Of a DNA stretch of 64,000 bases, positions 44,432 to 57,365 are shown in pieces. The DNA is taken from positions 2,108,001 to 2,172,000 of the forward strand of contig CM065652.1 of NCBI GenBank assembly GCA_033220425.1. Direction: 5' to 3'. This DNA is from Lepraria neglecta (taxonomy: Eukaryota > Ascomycota > Lecanoromycetes > Lecanorales > Stereocaulaceae). Made by a program: the position numbers and the translations under genes. The notes beneath the pieces were generated by a model, which searched no databases, was not told the origin of the DNA, and worked only from the letters and a program-made list of their open reading frames with translations. Numbering within the stretch: the first letter of the stretch is position 1; every line of letters starts with the position of its first letter.

Positions 44432-45763
44432 CTACCACATCCGCGCCACTGGGGCTTTCCATGGTGTTGGCTCAGTTTCATCCTCCGCAACCTGTGTTCC
44501 GCTCATCCGCGCCACCTTGGCCTTTGGCTCCAGCGCATTTGCTTCTGCAGAACTCTTGCGCTTCCGGCCACGTGTACTCTTGCCTGCGGTGGCTTCCTCT
44601 GCCTCTTTCGCGACCTTCTTAGCCTCTTTCTCAGCCTTCTTAGCCTCTTTCGCGGCCTCTTTCGCAGTACGCTCCGCTTTTGCCTTCTCGAGGTCCTCGT
44701 AGCTCATCACCTTTGCCGTCCCTAGTAGATCTGACTTGGTCGATCGGCGAACTTTGGATTCGTTGTTTATTCGGGCTAAGAATCGATTGTGTTCCTGAAG
44801 GAGGGCACGTTCAGCAAAGGACAGGTGGGTGGCATTAGTGTGCTTCTGTTGGAGCCTCTCTTTGTGCTGTCTGTTCGTCTTATCATCAGGAACCTGTTTG
44901 ATCATGTTAAGTAGCGACGTAAGAGCCTCTGCTGACACTGGCGTCGCGGGCGTTTGCGGTACTTGGTCTTGCATACAAGAACCGACCTTCACCTCGTTGA
45001 TTCTCGGAGCGGTTAGTACAGCGAGGGGCTTCGGTATATCACTAAGTACCTTGTCTGGGTTGAAGGGGAATAAACCAGCCTTGACCCATCCAGCTCGTAT
45101 GTTCCTAGACGTGAGCGCTTGATTTCTTGCGGGGCTGTATAGATAGATGAAATGCTCCTTGCCTATTGTTTCTACACATCCTCTCTCCAGTCGCTCGACC
45201 TGGTCGCGATACGCTGCCTTCAGTGGGCCAAACACTGATATGTCACAGGGCTGTAGCTTGTGCGATGTGTGAGAGGGTAGACGGTATAGGATGATGTTAT
45301 TTTCGAAGCAAAACTCCAAGATTTCGAGGGTTTCGTGCGTCCCGAAGCCGTCGCATATTAGTACCCGTGGTTTCTGATTAGCCCGTTCTTTGGTTTGGGG
45401 GTCAAACACAAGCTTGAGCCACTGCAAGCTGATATAGGAGTCGGTGTATCCACCGTCGGAGTACGCATAATGCCATCCAGGAGTGGGGTGCGTGACCCAG
45501 TTGGCTCTGTGAGTCGACGCGGGCCAGATTATCATGGGGTTCAAATACCTACCGACGGCACTCACGCATTCGATGGCAGTAACTGTGGTTCGCTTGACAC
45601 GCGCGCCTCTATAGCCTCGCTTATTGTCCTTGCCGACAAGGACTTTAACAGAGTTGAGCTTGGAAAGCATGATGCCAGTCTCATCCATGTTATACACATT
45701 CTCTTGAAGGATCTTGTTACAGACTGATGTCCTGAAGGAGAAATGACTGAAGAACAGTGACAC
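44432..45763 (-). mobile_element. Pogo/Fot1-type DDE transposase, 5-prime part broken
   Basis: The 443-codon frame holds the DDE_1 catalytic core of Tc1/mariner pogo-group transposases: NMDETGIMLS (first Asp), VLICDGFGTHETLE (second Asp) and SHKLQPCDISVFGPLK (third Asp), followed by FIYLYSPARNQALTSRNIRA. The C-terminus is a Lys/Glu/Ala-rich coiled tail. The N-terminal DNA-binding half is not in this frame: a remnant around 45800-45940 (YLLTGVPVMRAARRREPNSW) looks like the HTH_psq region in another frame, and most of the CENP-B-like domain between them is missing. The catalytic half is intact, but the gene as a whole looks truncated and frame-shifted. I did not find its terminal repeats. Confidence 0.8.
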
Positions 45764-46179
45764 ATCGACGATAACTTCATAGACTTGCGAAAGAAAGACT
45801 TCAGATGCCTAAACCACGAATTCGGCTCGCGACGGCGGGCGGCTCGCATCACCGGGACCCCCGTTAGCAGGTAAAATGATATGGCAAGCTTGAGCTCTGT
45901 GGGGCAAAACAGACGTCTATCTGCATATACAATCATGTGCAATCACTTCGATTCATATACATAGCCTCTTAAATAGGGAGAATACAAGTGGCTTTTGCAA
46001 ATCATCTTCGATTTTGTTGTGGAGTGTGCTCCGTACCATTACCATTCCATCTCAACCGCGGAGGCAGACCTGAACGCAGGTCAAGTTTCCGTATGTTCTC
46101 TATTCAGTCATGTGTTAGTCCAGTGCTCTATATCCTTTTTTATCGTGTCATGTATCACTCAAGATCGCAAAGCCGCCCT
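45764..46179. other. Degenerate 5-prime part of the transposon and spacer
   Basis: Holds the HTH-like remnant described with the transposase, then sequence up to the Maf gene end. Nothing else supported. Confidence 0.4.
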
Positions 46180-46986
46180 TCAATCCTCATCCCCCTCCGC
46201 AAACTCATCTTCCAACTCCTCCTCATCCCCTGCCCTTACCACCCTCTCAATCAACCCTAACGTCGCCCTTAGCGGCAATCCAACAACATTATCCCAACTC
46301 CCCTCAATCCTCTCCACCAAAATAGCCCCTACACCCTGAATGCCATAGCCCCCCGCCTTGTCCGCGCCCTCCCTCGTCCGCACGTAAGCCATCAACATCT
46401 CATCGCTAACATCCTTCCCAAACCTCACGACCGTCTCCTCCACGGTCGTCTCTATCGCATACCCCGGATCCCTCGCACTAGCTAACGGCGTCATTGCCAC
46501 AACTGCCGTGTACACTCTATGATACCCCGAATTCCGCAGCATTTTTAGCATGGCGATGTGGTCGGCTTCTGAACGAGGTTTTTCGACGAGTTGGCCTAAA
46601 TGCGATACGACGACTGTGTCGGCGGCGAGGACGAGTGCCGGTTCCCCGAGGGTAGTATTGTCGATTTCGGTTGTGTAGACATGGGTGGCCTTGCGGGTGG
46701 CGGTTTGAAGGACATACTCGAAGGGGGAGAGGGATTTGGGGAGGTTTTCCGGCAGAGGGGAGGGGATTATTTGGAGGTTTGTAAGGCCGATTTGGGCGAG
46801 GAGTTGTTTTCGGCGTGGGGAGGCGGAGGCGAGGATTACTCTTTTGTCGCGGAGAGAGGTTATGACGGGGAGTTCGAGGGGGAGAGGAGCTCGCAAGGGT
46901 GGTGGTTTAGGGGCTGTGGGTTGGGCAGCTGTCTCGTAGGAGGGCGGGGGCTCTGCTGGTGCAGGAACGTATTTTGTGTCCGCCAT
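46180..46986 (-). CDS. Maf-family nucleotide pyrophosphatase
   Basis: Maf proteins hydrolyse non-canonical or modified nucleoside triphosphates to monophosphates, a house-cleaning role. The start MADTKYVPAPAEPPPSYETA at 46986 gives 268 residues; an upstream Met at 47043 would add 19. After a Pro-rich leader of about 45 residues typical of fungal members come the family motifs in order: LASASPRRKQLL, VLAADTVVVS, EKPRSEADHIAML, GYHRVYTAVV, ADKAGGYGIQG and IEGSWDNVVGLPL. All catalytic residues, including the metal-binding acids, are present. It has no introns and a short acidic tail. The substrate preference cannot be read from the sequence. Confidence 0.9.
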   Translation of the reverse strand: MADTKYVPAPAEPPPSYETAAQPTAPKPPPLRAPLPLELPVITSLRDKRVILASASPRRKQLLAQIGLTNLQIIPSPLPENLPKSLSPFEYVLQTATRKATHVYTTEIDNTTLGEPALVLAADTVVVSHLGQLVEKPRSEADHIAMLKMLRNSGYHRVYTAVVAMTPLASARDPGYAIETTVEETVVRFGKDVSDEMLMAYVRTREGADKAGGYGIQGVGAILVERIEGSWDNVVGLPLRATLGLIERVVRAGDEEELEDEFAEGDED

Positions 46987-47665
46987 GGCACTCAATTGAA
47001 TGGTGTTGAAGCGTTGTCGATGCAAATCCGATGCCAAGAGCATCTAGCGACCATTCAACAGTTACGGTCAAACATGTCACCGAAACCCTAAATCTAACCT
47101 AATTCGAGACAGTTCAAGTCTCTGCGCCTGGCATCAATTGACAGCATCACTCCACATTATTCAAGAATGCACTATTGCTCAGGGAGTCAGTCAATAATCA
47201 TGAGATCTGAGAGCTGAGCTAGCTGATATTGCTACCTATGTTTAGAGATCGACTCTGTCATCCGAGCCGAGGTTGAGGCTCGACCGAGTCAGGATCAACA
47301 CAGCAAGCCACTCTTCTCGCGCAGTAGGAGATGCGCCCTGAAAGAGGATCCTCCGCCGCCGTCGGAGGCGGCTGGTTAATGGAAAGATTCACTGTTTCTA
47401 TGACGTTGCATAATTCCCACTAGTAAGGCAGCTTTGCCCTGCATGTGCATACAGGACAAATCGCCCTTTCGTTGCTAACCAGGTTGGACCCCTTGTTCCA
47501 TGTTACAAACTGACCAGTATATATGGACAATAGTCAACCCTGAACCCTTCCTAACTCCCAATGGTCCCTAAGTGAATGACTTTCAATCTACTACATCCCC
47601 AAATTCTTTCGATTCCTCCCGTCCAGGCTCATTGATACCTACTCTCCCAAGAAATAGCCGCCAAC
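46987..47665. promoter_or_regulatory. Divergent spacer, Maf / oxidoreductase
   Basis: About 680 bp between divergent genes. No nameable element. A GC-rich stem-like stretch CCTCCGCCGCCGTCGGAGGCGG lies near 47350. Confidence 0.4.
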
Positions 47666-48775
47666 ATGGTCCAAAACAAAGGCCTCATCTTCAAATCCGC
47701 ACCAACAGACTGGCCCGTCGAAGGCAAAGACCTCGCAATCGAGAACCGCGACTTCGACCTCGACACGGAGCCTCCAGAGAATGGCATCACAGTCAAGAAT
47801 TTCTACGTGTCATTCGATCCCTACCAGCGCGGCCGCATGCGCGCTCCTGAAACGAAAGCCTACAATCCACCCTACGAGCTCGGCCAACCAATCAACAACG
47901 CTGCCGTATCAAAAGTGCTGAAATCGAACAACTCCAAGTTCAAGGAGGGTGATGTTGTCACTGGAACAATGCCTATTGAAGAATACTCCGTTGTCTCTGG
48001 AGAGACCTGCGAGAGGATTAAGAAATTGGATAACCCATACAACCTTGATCCAAAGCTGTTTATCGGTGCGTTAGGCATGCCGGGCTTGACTGCGTATTCG
48101 TCGTTCTATGCGATTGGCAAGCCGGAGAAGGGGGAGACCATCTTCATTTCTGCGGCGAGTGGGGCCGTGGGACAGATTGTTGGGCAATTGGCTAAGCATG
48201 AGGGGTTGACAGTTATTGGAAGTGTTGGGAGCGATGATAAATTGGAATTTGTCACGAAAGAGCTTGGCTTTGACGGGGGGTTCAATTACAAGAAGGAGAA
48301 GCCTAGTGAGGCGTTAGCGAGGTTGGCACCGAAGGGAATTGATATCTATTATGAGAATGTTGGGGGAGAGCAATTGGAGGCCGCTTTGGATGCTATGAGC
48401 AATCGTGGCCGTATAGGTGAGTCGCAAAGGTTGAAGTGTTTGGATGTGCAGTAGCTAATCAGAACTGCAGTTGGCTGTGGTATGGTTTCCCAATACAACA
48501 TCACCGACCAAAACAAGAAATACGGCATCAAGAATCTGAGCAACATCGTCGGCAAGCGTATCACATTCCGAGGCTTTATTGTCACAGACCCAGACATGGG
48601 TCCTAAGTATGCTGTGGATCATCAGAAGAATGTTGCGAAGTGGATCTCTGATGGAACATTCAAGGCACAGCAGAGTGTGACTGTGGGCATCGATAACGCT
48701 GTCAAGGGCTTTCTAGGGATGCTCAGGGGTGACAATTTCGGAAAGGCCGTTTTGACGATTGACGAACTCAAGTAG
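47666..48775 (+). CDS. NADP-dependent medium-chain oxidoreductase (PTGR/LTB4DH-like)
   Basis: Zinc-free medium-chain dehydrogenase/reductase that typically reduces the double bond of alpha,beta-unsaturated aldehydes or ketones with NADPH. It starts MVQNKGLIFKSAPTDWPVEG. Landmarks are YVSFDPYQRGRMR, GMPGLTAYSSFY, the Rossmann loop ISAASGAVGQIVGQLAK and IYYENVGGEQLEAAL. One intron near 48415-48470 joins NRGRI to VGCGMVSQYN. The second exon continues to AVLTIDELK at 48775, about 350 residues, the usual length. There is no zinc-binding lobe and no signal peptide, so it is probably cytosolic. The physiological substrate is unknown. Confidence 0.88.
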
Positions 48776-48914
48776 ATTCAGGTCTCTTGCAAAATCTCAT
48801 GTATTTAGCGAAGCATTGAATAGCATGCACGACTAATGAGGTCTCCGAACCATGGTGTTTGACGTCTTAATTCTGTATTGTGAATAAAGTGGAGAATCTA
48901 ATAAATTTCTGTAG

Positions 48915-50708
48915 CTAGAGGTACTTTTCGCTCAAGCTCTCGATCAGTGTCTTACATTGCTTTACTGTAAGTTTTACTGATTGTCCGTTGTTTGGACCAG
49001 TACCTCTGTCCTCTTGAACAGGAGCTTGCGACCCTGGTCTTATTCTTTCAATGGTATCCCATGTCTCCACCATATTCGGCTGCGAGCCCCTATTTACCTC
49101 CACATCTAAGGTCATATTTTGCAACCCATGACCATTACCATCTTTAACATTCGACTCCCCCATAACACAGATCAAATTGTACTTATTTTTTCTCGCCCGT
49201 ACAACTTTCTGTGCTATCGAATCAGACCCGTCATCAATATCGACGATATACCTAGGACGGTCCAACTGTCTTGGTTCCGATGTGTTCTCCGCCGGCGCGT
49301 TGGAGAGTTTGTGTTTTGCGTTCTTGGCATGTTCAACAATGTGGAATCTGTTCGTAATGGTCAAGATGACCACCTGGCGAGGACTGAGCCAAAATGGTAG
49401 CTTTCCGTCATCGTGCTCAAGTAGCAAGGCAATGAACCGCTCAAGAGACCCTAGGACTGCTCTGTGTATCATGACTGGCGCCACTCTTCCCATTTTCCCC
49501 AGCAATTCGGGGTCATCTGTCATCAAGCCTTGCGCCTCCAGCTCTGGCGCAGGGGCCTCATACTCCAACTCGAAACGCTTTGGTAATTGGAAGTCCAGCT
49601 GGATAGTGGCTGTCTGATGTTCTTTTCCGTTGTTGTCTCGCAGGGTGATATCAATCTTCGGACCGTAGAATGCTCCATCCCCCTTTCTCGTCTCCCAAGA
49701 GGTCAAGTTCTCTGGGTTTTCATTGTCATGGTCCAACGCTGCCATCAACTGGTCTTCCGCCATTTTCCAATCTTGCCTTGTCCCAATAAAACTGTTGTTC
49801 GGCCTTGTGCTCAGAAAGAAGCTAAGATCGAATTTTTTGAAATGCAGCGTTTTGTATACCATCTTCACGAACTGTATAGATTTTAAAACCTCATCCTGAA
49901 TCTGACTTGGTCGGCAAAAGATATGTCCGTCGTCTTGGTGAAACCGGCGTACCCTTGTCAACCCACTCAGAGCTCCCGATGTTTCATTCCGATGCAAAGG
50001 GCTGAATTCCGCATAGCGAATTGGTAGGTCCCTGTAGCTTCGACGCTTACTTTTGTAGAGTAGGCAATGCCCAGGACAATTCATAGGCTTGAGGGCATAT
50101 TCGTCGAGATCAGGTTCCTCATGAATAAATTTCTGTGGCTGCAGAACCCCATTAATAAATTCGGCCGGTGCTTTTGTTTTTCTCGGTTTCTTGGATGTGT
50201 TCCCAGTCACCGCAAACATGTCATCTTTGTAATTGTCCCAATGCCCGGACTGCTTCCACAGTGTATCCTTGTAGATCGTAGGTGTGAGGACCTCGCGGAA
50301 GCCGTAGTCTGGGTACTGGGCGCGGATGAAGGCAGTGAGTTTCTGGAATATATGGGTGCCATCTGGGTGGAAGAATGGCGTGCCGGGGCTTGAGCTGTCA
50401 CCGGTGAAGAGATATTGAGCTGCACCAATTGTGCGGTGGTTTCGAGTTTCATCTTCGTCCGTCGGTTTCCCACGTTTACCGGTTGAGCCTCTGCCTTGAA
50501 GGGCGTTCGTTGATGAGAGAGTAAGAGGAGCGCTACAAGAACACGCGCGGCAGGTACGGTACAATGGCCATTTAGGGAAACTGTCGGGAGAGCTCCATGG
50601 TGATGGAGTCTTCTGCAAAGGCCTCAAGAGCCGTGGAGGCCTCATAGGATTGTCCCCTTGAGAAAACTTTGATACATGGAATTCAACAGGCCACATTAGT
50701 CCGTTCAA
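48915..50708 (-). CDS. MST1: Mitochondrial threonyl-tRNA synthetase
   Basis: Charges mitochondrial tRNA-Thr. The 597-residue frame starts MNGLMWPVEFHVSKFSQGDN and has an Arg/Ser-rich N-terminus consistent with a mitochondrial presequence. A later Met (MRPPRLLRPLQKTP) is an alternative start. It lacks the TGS and editing domains of the cytosolic enzyme, as fungal mitochondrial forms do. Class II core: HHDGTH-like HPDGTHIFQKL region, ALKPMNCPGHC, motif 2 RVRRFHQDDGHIFC, GAFYGPKIDI, APVMIHRAVLGSLERFIALL (motif 3) and the anticodon-binding domain from LPFWLSPRQVVIL. There is an insertion rich in Lys/Pro between FAVTGN and EPDLDEYA. It ends at 48915 with LIESLSEKYL. The first domain up to residue ~90 is probably removed on import. 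Confidence 0.9.
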   Translation of the reverse strand: MNGLMWPVEFHVSKFSQGDNPMRPPRLLRPLQKTPSPWSSPDSFPKWPLYRTCRACSCSAPLTLSSTNALQGRGSTGKRGKPTDEDETRNHRTIGAAQYLFTGDSSSPGTPFFHPDGTHIFQKLTAFIRAQYPDYGFREVLTPTIYKDTLWKQSGHWDNYKDDMFAVTGNTSKKPRKTKAPAEFINGVLQPQKFIHEEPDLDEYALKPMNCPGHCLLYKSKRRSYRDLPIRYAEFSPLHRNETSGALSGLTRVRRFHQDDGHIFCRPSQIQDEVLKSIQFVKMVYKTLHFKKFDLSFFLSTRPNNSFIGTRQDWKMAEDQLMAALDHDNENPENLTSWETRKGDGAFYGPKIDITLRDNNGKEHQTATIQLDFQLPKRFELEYEAPAPELEAQGLMTDDPELLGKMGRVAPVMIHRAVLGSLERFIALLLEHDDGKLPFWLSPRQVVILTITNRFHIVEHAKNAKHKLSNAPAENTSEPRQLDRPRYIVDIDDGSDSIAQKVVRARKNKYNLICVMGESNVKDGNGHGLQNMTLDVEVNRGSQPNMVETWDTIERIRPGSQAPVQEDRGTGPNNGQSVKLTVKQCKTLIESLSEKYL

Positions 50709-50835
50709 GCGCGTTTCGCCAAGGCCTGTAACACGTCACATTGCACAGCTGCAACACGCAGAAGCAAGGCTACCAACTTGCTTCCAACACCATGTCGCGT
50801 CCTGGTCTTCATCACATGCGCACCCCTTTGCTACT

Positions 50836-52560
50836 TTGCTACCCTCCATAGCTTTTGCTCGCCCCTCGCTTTCAGCTTTTACAAGTCAGCAACATACTCC
50901 TCAGGACCAAGTAAAGCTCTCGCAGGACAACGAGATGGTCAGAGAGCGGACACCAGCTCGGTCTCGACAAAAGGCTCAGCTCGGCGAATCATGGGTCGTC
51001 GAGAGCGAGAGCGAGAGCGATGGTGTCCGTGATGGCGATGACGAATACAGCCCCGCGGCGTCAACTACAACTGCTAGACAGGCCGAGAAAGTGAAGCCAT
51101 CGCAGTTCAAAGCAGAGCCACCAGAAACGCCGCGAAGAAGATCGACTCGTCCGAGTAAAAAAGCCAGTGCTGAACCGGAACTCATAATGCCTTCCCTACA
51201 TGAAGGCAGTGTTGGAGGGTCGTGGCTTGGGGAAGACAAGCGGAAAGTGGAACGAGAGCCAAACCAGGCGAGCAGGAGAGCGAAGAAGTATGAGGAGAGA
51301 GACGAAGGCCGACCACAACGATCGAGCGACCCAACACCGCAGGAGAGATTGGCCGAGATGTCGGAAACTACAATAAAATTTGTGACACCAATGATCTCGT
51401 GGGCTTTCGACGTGCTAGGTGGAGCTCTGCACACGTTGAAAACTCCAATCTCATGGATCCTCGCAGCCTGGCTGCTGGTTGGGCTCCTGCTATTCCTACG
51501 AAACCTCGTCTTCAGCTCAGTCTACTCCGCTCTATCACCTTTATGTCGAATACCAGGCTCCTCGTTCCTCAACCTCCCAATGTGCCAATCCCCAATCTCT
51601 GTCCAGTACGACGGCGACGAGCCACCTCTGGTCCAATTCGACGAACTAATGACCGTCCAAAACAAGTTCGAAGCCGTTCTGCAAGAAAGCGCCGGCGGTG
51701 TCTCTCTCCCACTTGACATGAAGCGCGGCGAAACCTCCATCCGGGACTTGCGCCAGGTTGTCCGCTTCAGCCAACTACGTTCCAAAAACGAGCTGGTTCT
51801 CGAATTTGATGGCTTCATTCAAACAGCTCGCATTGCGTCCTACGACCTACAGAAATTCAACAGTCACATTGGCCGAGGCGTCGATAACATCCTGGCTACA
51901 GCCCGCTGGACGAAACGTGTTCTGGGAGGAATAGCAGAACGAGATGCTTCACAGGGCGCTATATCCTGGTTCATCAATGACAGAGTGCTAGCGCCTTTCC
52001 AGCCTATAAAGTTCACGGAAGATGCGCTACTGGATCAATACATTCAGCATACCCGTGTCGTTGAAGATGAGATCAATCGTCTCGTAACGGAGGCACAGGC
52101 TGTACTTATGGTACTCAACAATCTCGAGGATCGTCTTGATGTCATCCATGGCATAGCCGTACGCGATGATATGCATGCTCAAGGGAGCAAGAATGAAGTG
52201 CTGTCGCAGCTTTGGACGATGCTGGGTGGTAACCGGAACAAACTAGGCAAATTCGATTCTCAGCTACGTCTTCTGAATCAAGTCAACACCTACCGACAAA
52301 ATGCGATAGCCCATGTGAGCGGTACGATCGTTAGACTTCAAAGCATTGGTGCCGAATTGGAAGAACTGCGTGACAGGGTGGGAGGAGTGGAGTTGCTGGG
52401 TGGGAAAGGCGCCGTGCCATTGAGTGTACACATCGAGAACATCGAGATGGGCGTCGAGAGACTAGAGAGAGGAAGGAAAGGTGCAAAAGAGCTGGAGAAC
52501 GAGGAGTTCAGGAAGTCCTCAGAGAGAGGCCAGGGATCTGAGCGGATGATTGAAGGTTGA
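50836..52560 (+). CDS. Uncharacterised single-pass membrane protein
   Basis: Unbroken 574-codon frame. The first Met (50836) would precede a 33-residue leader; the Met at 50935 (MVRERTPARSRQKAQLGESW) is the more likely start because charged, conserved-looking sequence begins there. Residues ~40-170 are Ser/Glu/Arg-rich and disordered with basic clusters (PRRRSTRPSKK). A membrane segment lies at about 205-222 (ISWILAAWLLVGLLLFLRNL). The remaining ~345 residues are mostly helical with heptad-like patterns (LMVLNNLEDRLDVI, IGAELEELRDRVGG), suggesting a coiled-coil domain on one side of the membrane. The basic, disordered face could be nuclear or cytoplasmic. I recognise no family, so the role is unknown. 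Confidence 0.7.
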   Translation: MLPSIAFARPSLSAFTSQQHTPQDQVKLSQDNEMVRERTPARSRQKAQLGESWVVESESESDGVRDGDDEYSPAASTTTARQAEKVKPSQFKAEPPETPRRRSTRPSKKASAEPELIMPSLHEGSVGGSWLGEDKRKVEREPNQASRRAKKYEERDEGRPQRSSDPTPQERLAEMSETTIKFVTPMISWAFDVLGGALHTLKTPISWILAAWLLVGLLLFLRNLVFSSVYSALSPLCRIPGSSFLNLPMCQSPISVQYDGDEPPLVQFDELMTVQNKFEAVLQESAGGVSLPLDMKRGETSIRDLRQVVRFSQLRSKNELVLEFDGFIQTARIASYDLQKFNSHIGRGVDNILATARWTKRVLGGIAERDASQGAISWFINDRVLAPFQPIKFTEDALLDQYIQHTRVVEDEINRLVTEAQAVLMVLNNLEDRLDVIHGIAVRDDMHAQGSKNEVLSQLWTMLGGNRNKLGKFDSQLRLLNQVNTYRQNAIAHVSGTIVRLQSIGAELEELRDRVGGVELLGGKGAVPLSVHIENIEMGVERLERGRKGAKELENEEFRKSSERGQGSERMIEG

Positions 52561-52998
52561 TGAATTATGCCATTAGGTCATTGGATGTGGATTTCCTTTG
52601 ATCAAAGACACCAATTTGCAGCGACTTCATGCCTGTACAGCGATATTTCGATGACTTAGATGACTACCTAGAAAACGATTGTGTTAAAAGGAGCCCTAAC
52701 TGTACTTTTGAACCTCGGCAAGAGAACGTTACTCTGTTTCTGAGATGTCTGCAGTCACCTGCAACTACTTCTTAAGAGTTCATGGAGCCACTTTGCCGTC
52801 AATAGTCTACATTATGCATGGCACGGGAGCTGCGACCCGCGGATAGAAAAAACTTGTACCATGCACTGTGGTTGTTCCAAAGGACTATTCCTCTTTTAAT
52901 TTTGCATGTGCAATGCTATTGACCTGGAGTGCTATTACATTCAAGGGCTGGTTTCCTCCTCTGCAACATTACCGGCACTTGTTCTCTTATGAAACCCA
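52561..52998. other. Convergent spacer
   Basis: About 440 bp between converging genes with nothing identifiable. Confidence 0.5.
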
Positions 52999-55495
<2,497 letters not shown>

Positions 55496-57365
55496 ATGAG
55501 CTCCAATGCTACCTCCGTTACCGCTCCTTCTCCCTTACAAATGACGAACTCTTCGAACTCTGGTGATGCCACGAAGGAAACGGCGGGCTCGACGCCTGCA
55601 GCTGGTGGCCACATGATGTCTGCAACCGACCCTGACAACCCACAAAACTGGCCTGTCTACAAGAAGGTCTATGTCTCAGTTGTTGCCTTCGCCTTCTCCT
55701 GGGTGGTGTAAGCAATGCTTTTCTCTGTACATGTCCTGGTAACAATATCCTAATTTTCACTATAGCGCATTCGGTGCTACAGCATATACGCCCGGCATCA
55801 CTGGCGTTGTACAGCACCTCGATGTGACAATGCAAGTTGCCATCTTGGGATTATCACTGTACCTCTTGGGCATCGCCTTCGCACCAATTACTACACCGCA
55901 TCTCAGCGAGAGGTATGGCCGCCAGGCAGTTTACCTAGTCACTCTACCCATTTTTGCTCTCTTCATCCTGGGGGCCTCTTTCTCTCATTCCTTTGCTGCT
56001 CTGGCTGTATGTCGCTTCTTTGCTGGCTTCTTTGGTGGCCCGTCCCTAGTGTGAGTATCCACCTCCGCCTCCCCCACTATGAAGTCACAAACTGAAGCAT
56101 ACATGCCTAGCTTGATTGAAGGAACATTTGCCGATGTATGGTCCGCTCAAATCACTGTCGCGTATTATTCGGTTCTGGCTGCATCCTCTTTTACAGGAGC
56201 AGCAGCTGGTAAGCTCCTCAAGTCTGATTGCAGGCCATTGTACTCACTGTCTTGCAGGACCACTCATTGGCGGCTTCATTTTCGCATATGGTGGCTGGCG
56301 ATGGACTCAATGGATTGTCCTGATCCTCGCCCTTCCCATCTACTTGTTTGGAATTGCCATGCCCGACACCTACCCTAGAGAGATCCAAAGGCGCCGAGCC
56401 AAACGCACAGGTACACCTTTGAAGCTCTTGCCAGCCCAGAGCGGAGTCACCCTAGCAGACATGTTTACAGTCACGTTCTTGACACCAATTAAGATGCTGG
56501 TTACGGAGCCCGTCGTGATCGGTCTCAGTCTCTACGTTGGTTTCATCTTCGGCGTCACCTTTCAATTCTTCATTTCAATTCCCGCCGTCCTGGAACTCAC
56601 CTACAGCTTTACCGTCCAACAGGTTGGGATCGCCTTCTCTGCAGCCATACTTGGATCTATATTGTCTACCGTCATGTCGATGGCCATTGACTTTAGTGTT
56701 CCTCACTGGTGCACGAAGAACCACGATGGTACGGTGCCCGAAGAGTACAGAATGTTGCCTGCCATGATCGGTGGTCTCATGGTTACCACCTCACTTTTTT
56801 GGATCGCATGGACTGCAAAGCCATCTGTTCATTACTTGAGCCCCATTTTTGGTACCACGCTCTACATCTGGGGTGCCATGTCTATTATTGTATGTCAACC
56901 CACATTCAAATCCTGCAATTAGCTAATTATGAATCTAGATTTCGTCCATCTCCTACCTCTTCGATGCATACCCACCCCGAGGCACACTGTCGGCACTCAC
57001 CGCGGCAGCTTCGTTCCGACTCGTTATTGCAGCCATTATACCCCTTGTGATCATCCAAAGTAAGTGACTGGCCTTCCAAAGAGTCCTGCAATCGGTGTCT
57101 AATCATCCCAATCATAGTGATCACCAATTTGACCGGTGCCTGGGCCGTCTCAACTTTCGGATTCATCTCAGCTGCATTCGCGCCCATTCCCTGGATCTTG
57201 TACCTATTCGGCGCTAGACTCCGAGCCCACAGCAAGTACAACCCACCGATGCCAGCGAGCATGATGAAGGGCCACTTGGGTCGTGATGAAGAGATGCAGA
57301 TGGAGGGGATGCAGACGCAAGGCACGCAGATGCAGGGTATGCAAGATGGGATGCAAGCCCATTAA
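55496..57365 (+). CDS. MFS multidrug/polyamine-type transporter (DHA1)
   Basis: A proton-coupled exporter with about twelve membrane segments, of the fungal DHA1 group that includes polyamine and drug pumps. Six exons start MSSNATSVTAPSPLQMTNSS. After a disordered head, NPQNWPVYKKVYVSVVAFAF begins the first membrane helix. The next exon has LSLYLLGIAFAPITTPHLSE and the GRQAVY motif (motif A). Then come LIEGTFADVWSAQ, GPLIGGFIFAYGGWRWTQWI (motif C), the central loop TYPREIQRRRAKRTGTPLKL and AMSII-ISSISYLFDAYPPRG. It ends with RLRAHSKYNPPMP and an unusual Met/Gln/Gly-rich tail (MQMEGMQTQGTQMQGMQDG). Exon joins at about 55708, 56052, 56208, 56890 and 57061 follow GT-AG. The substrate is unknown. 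Confidence 0.85.
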
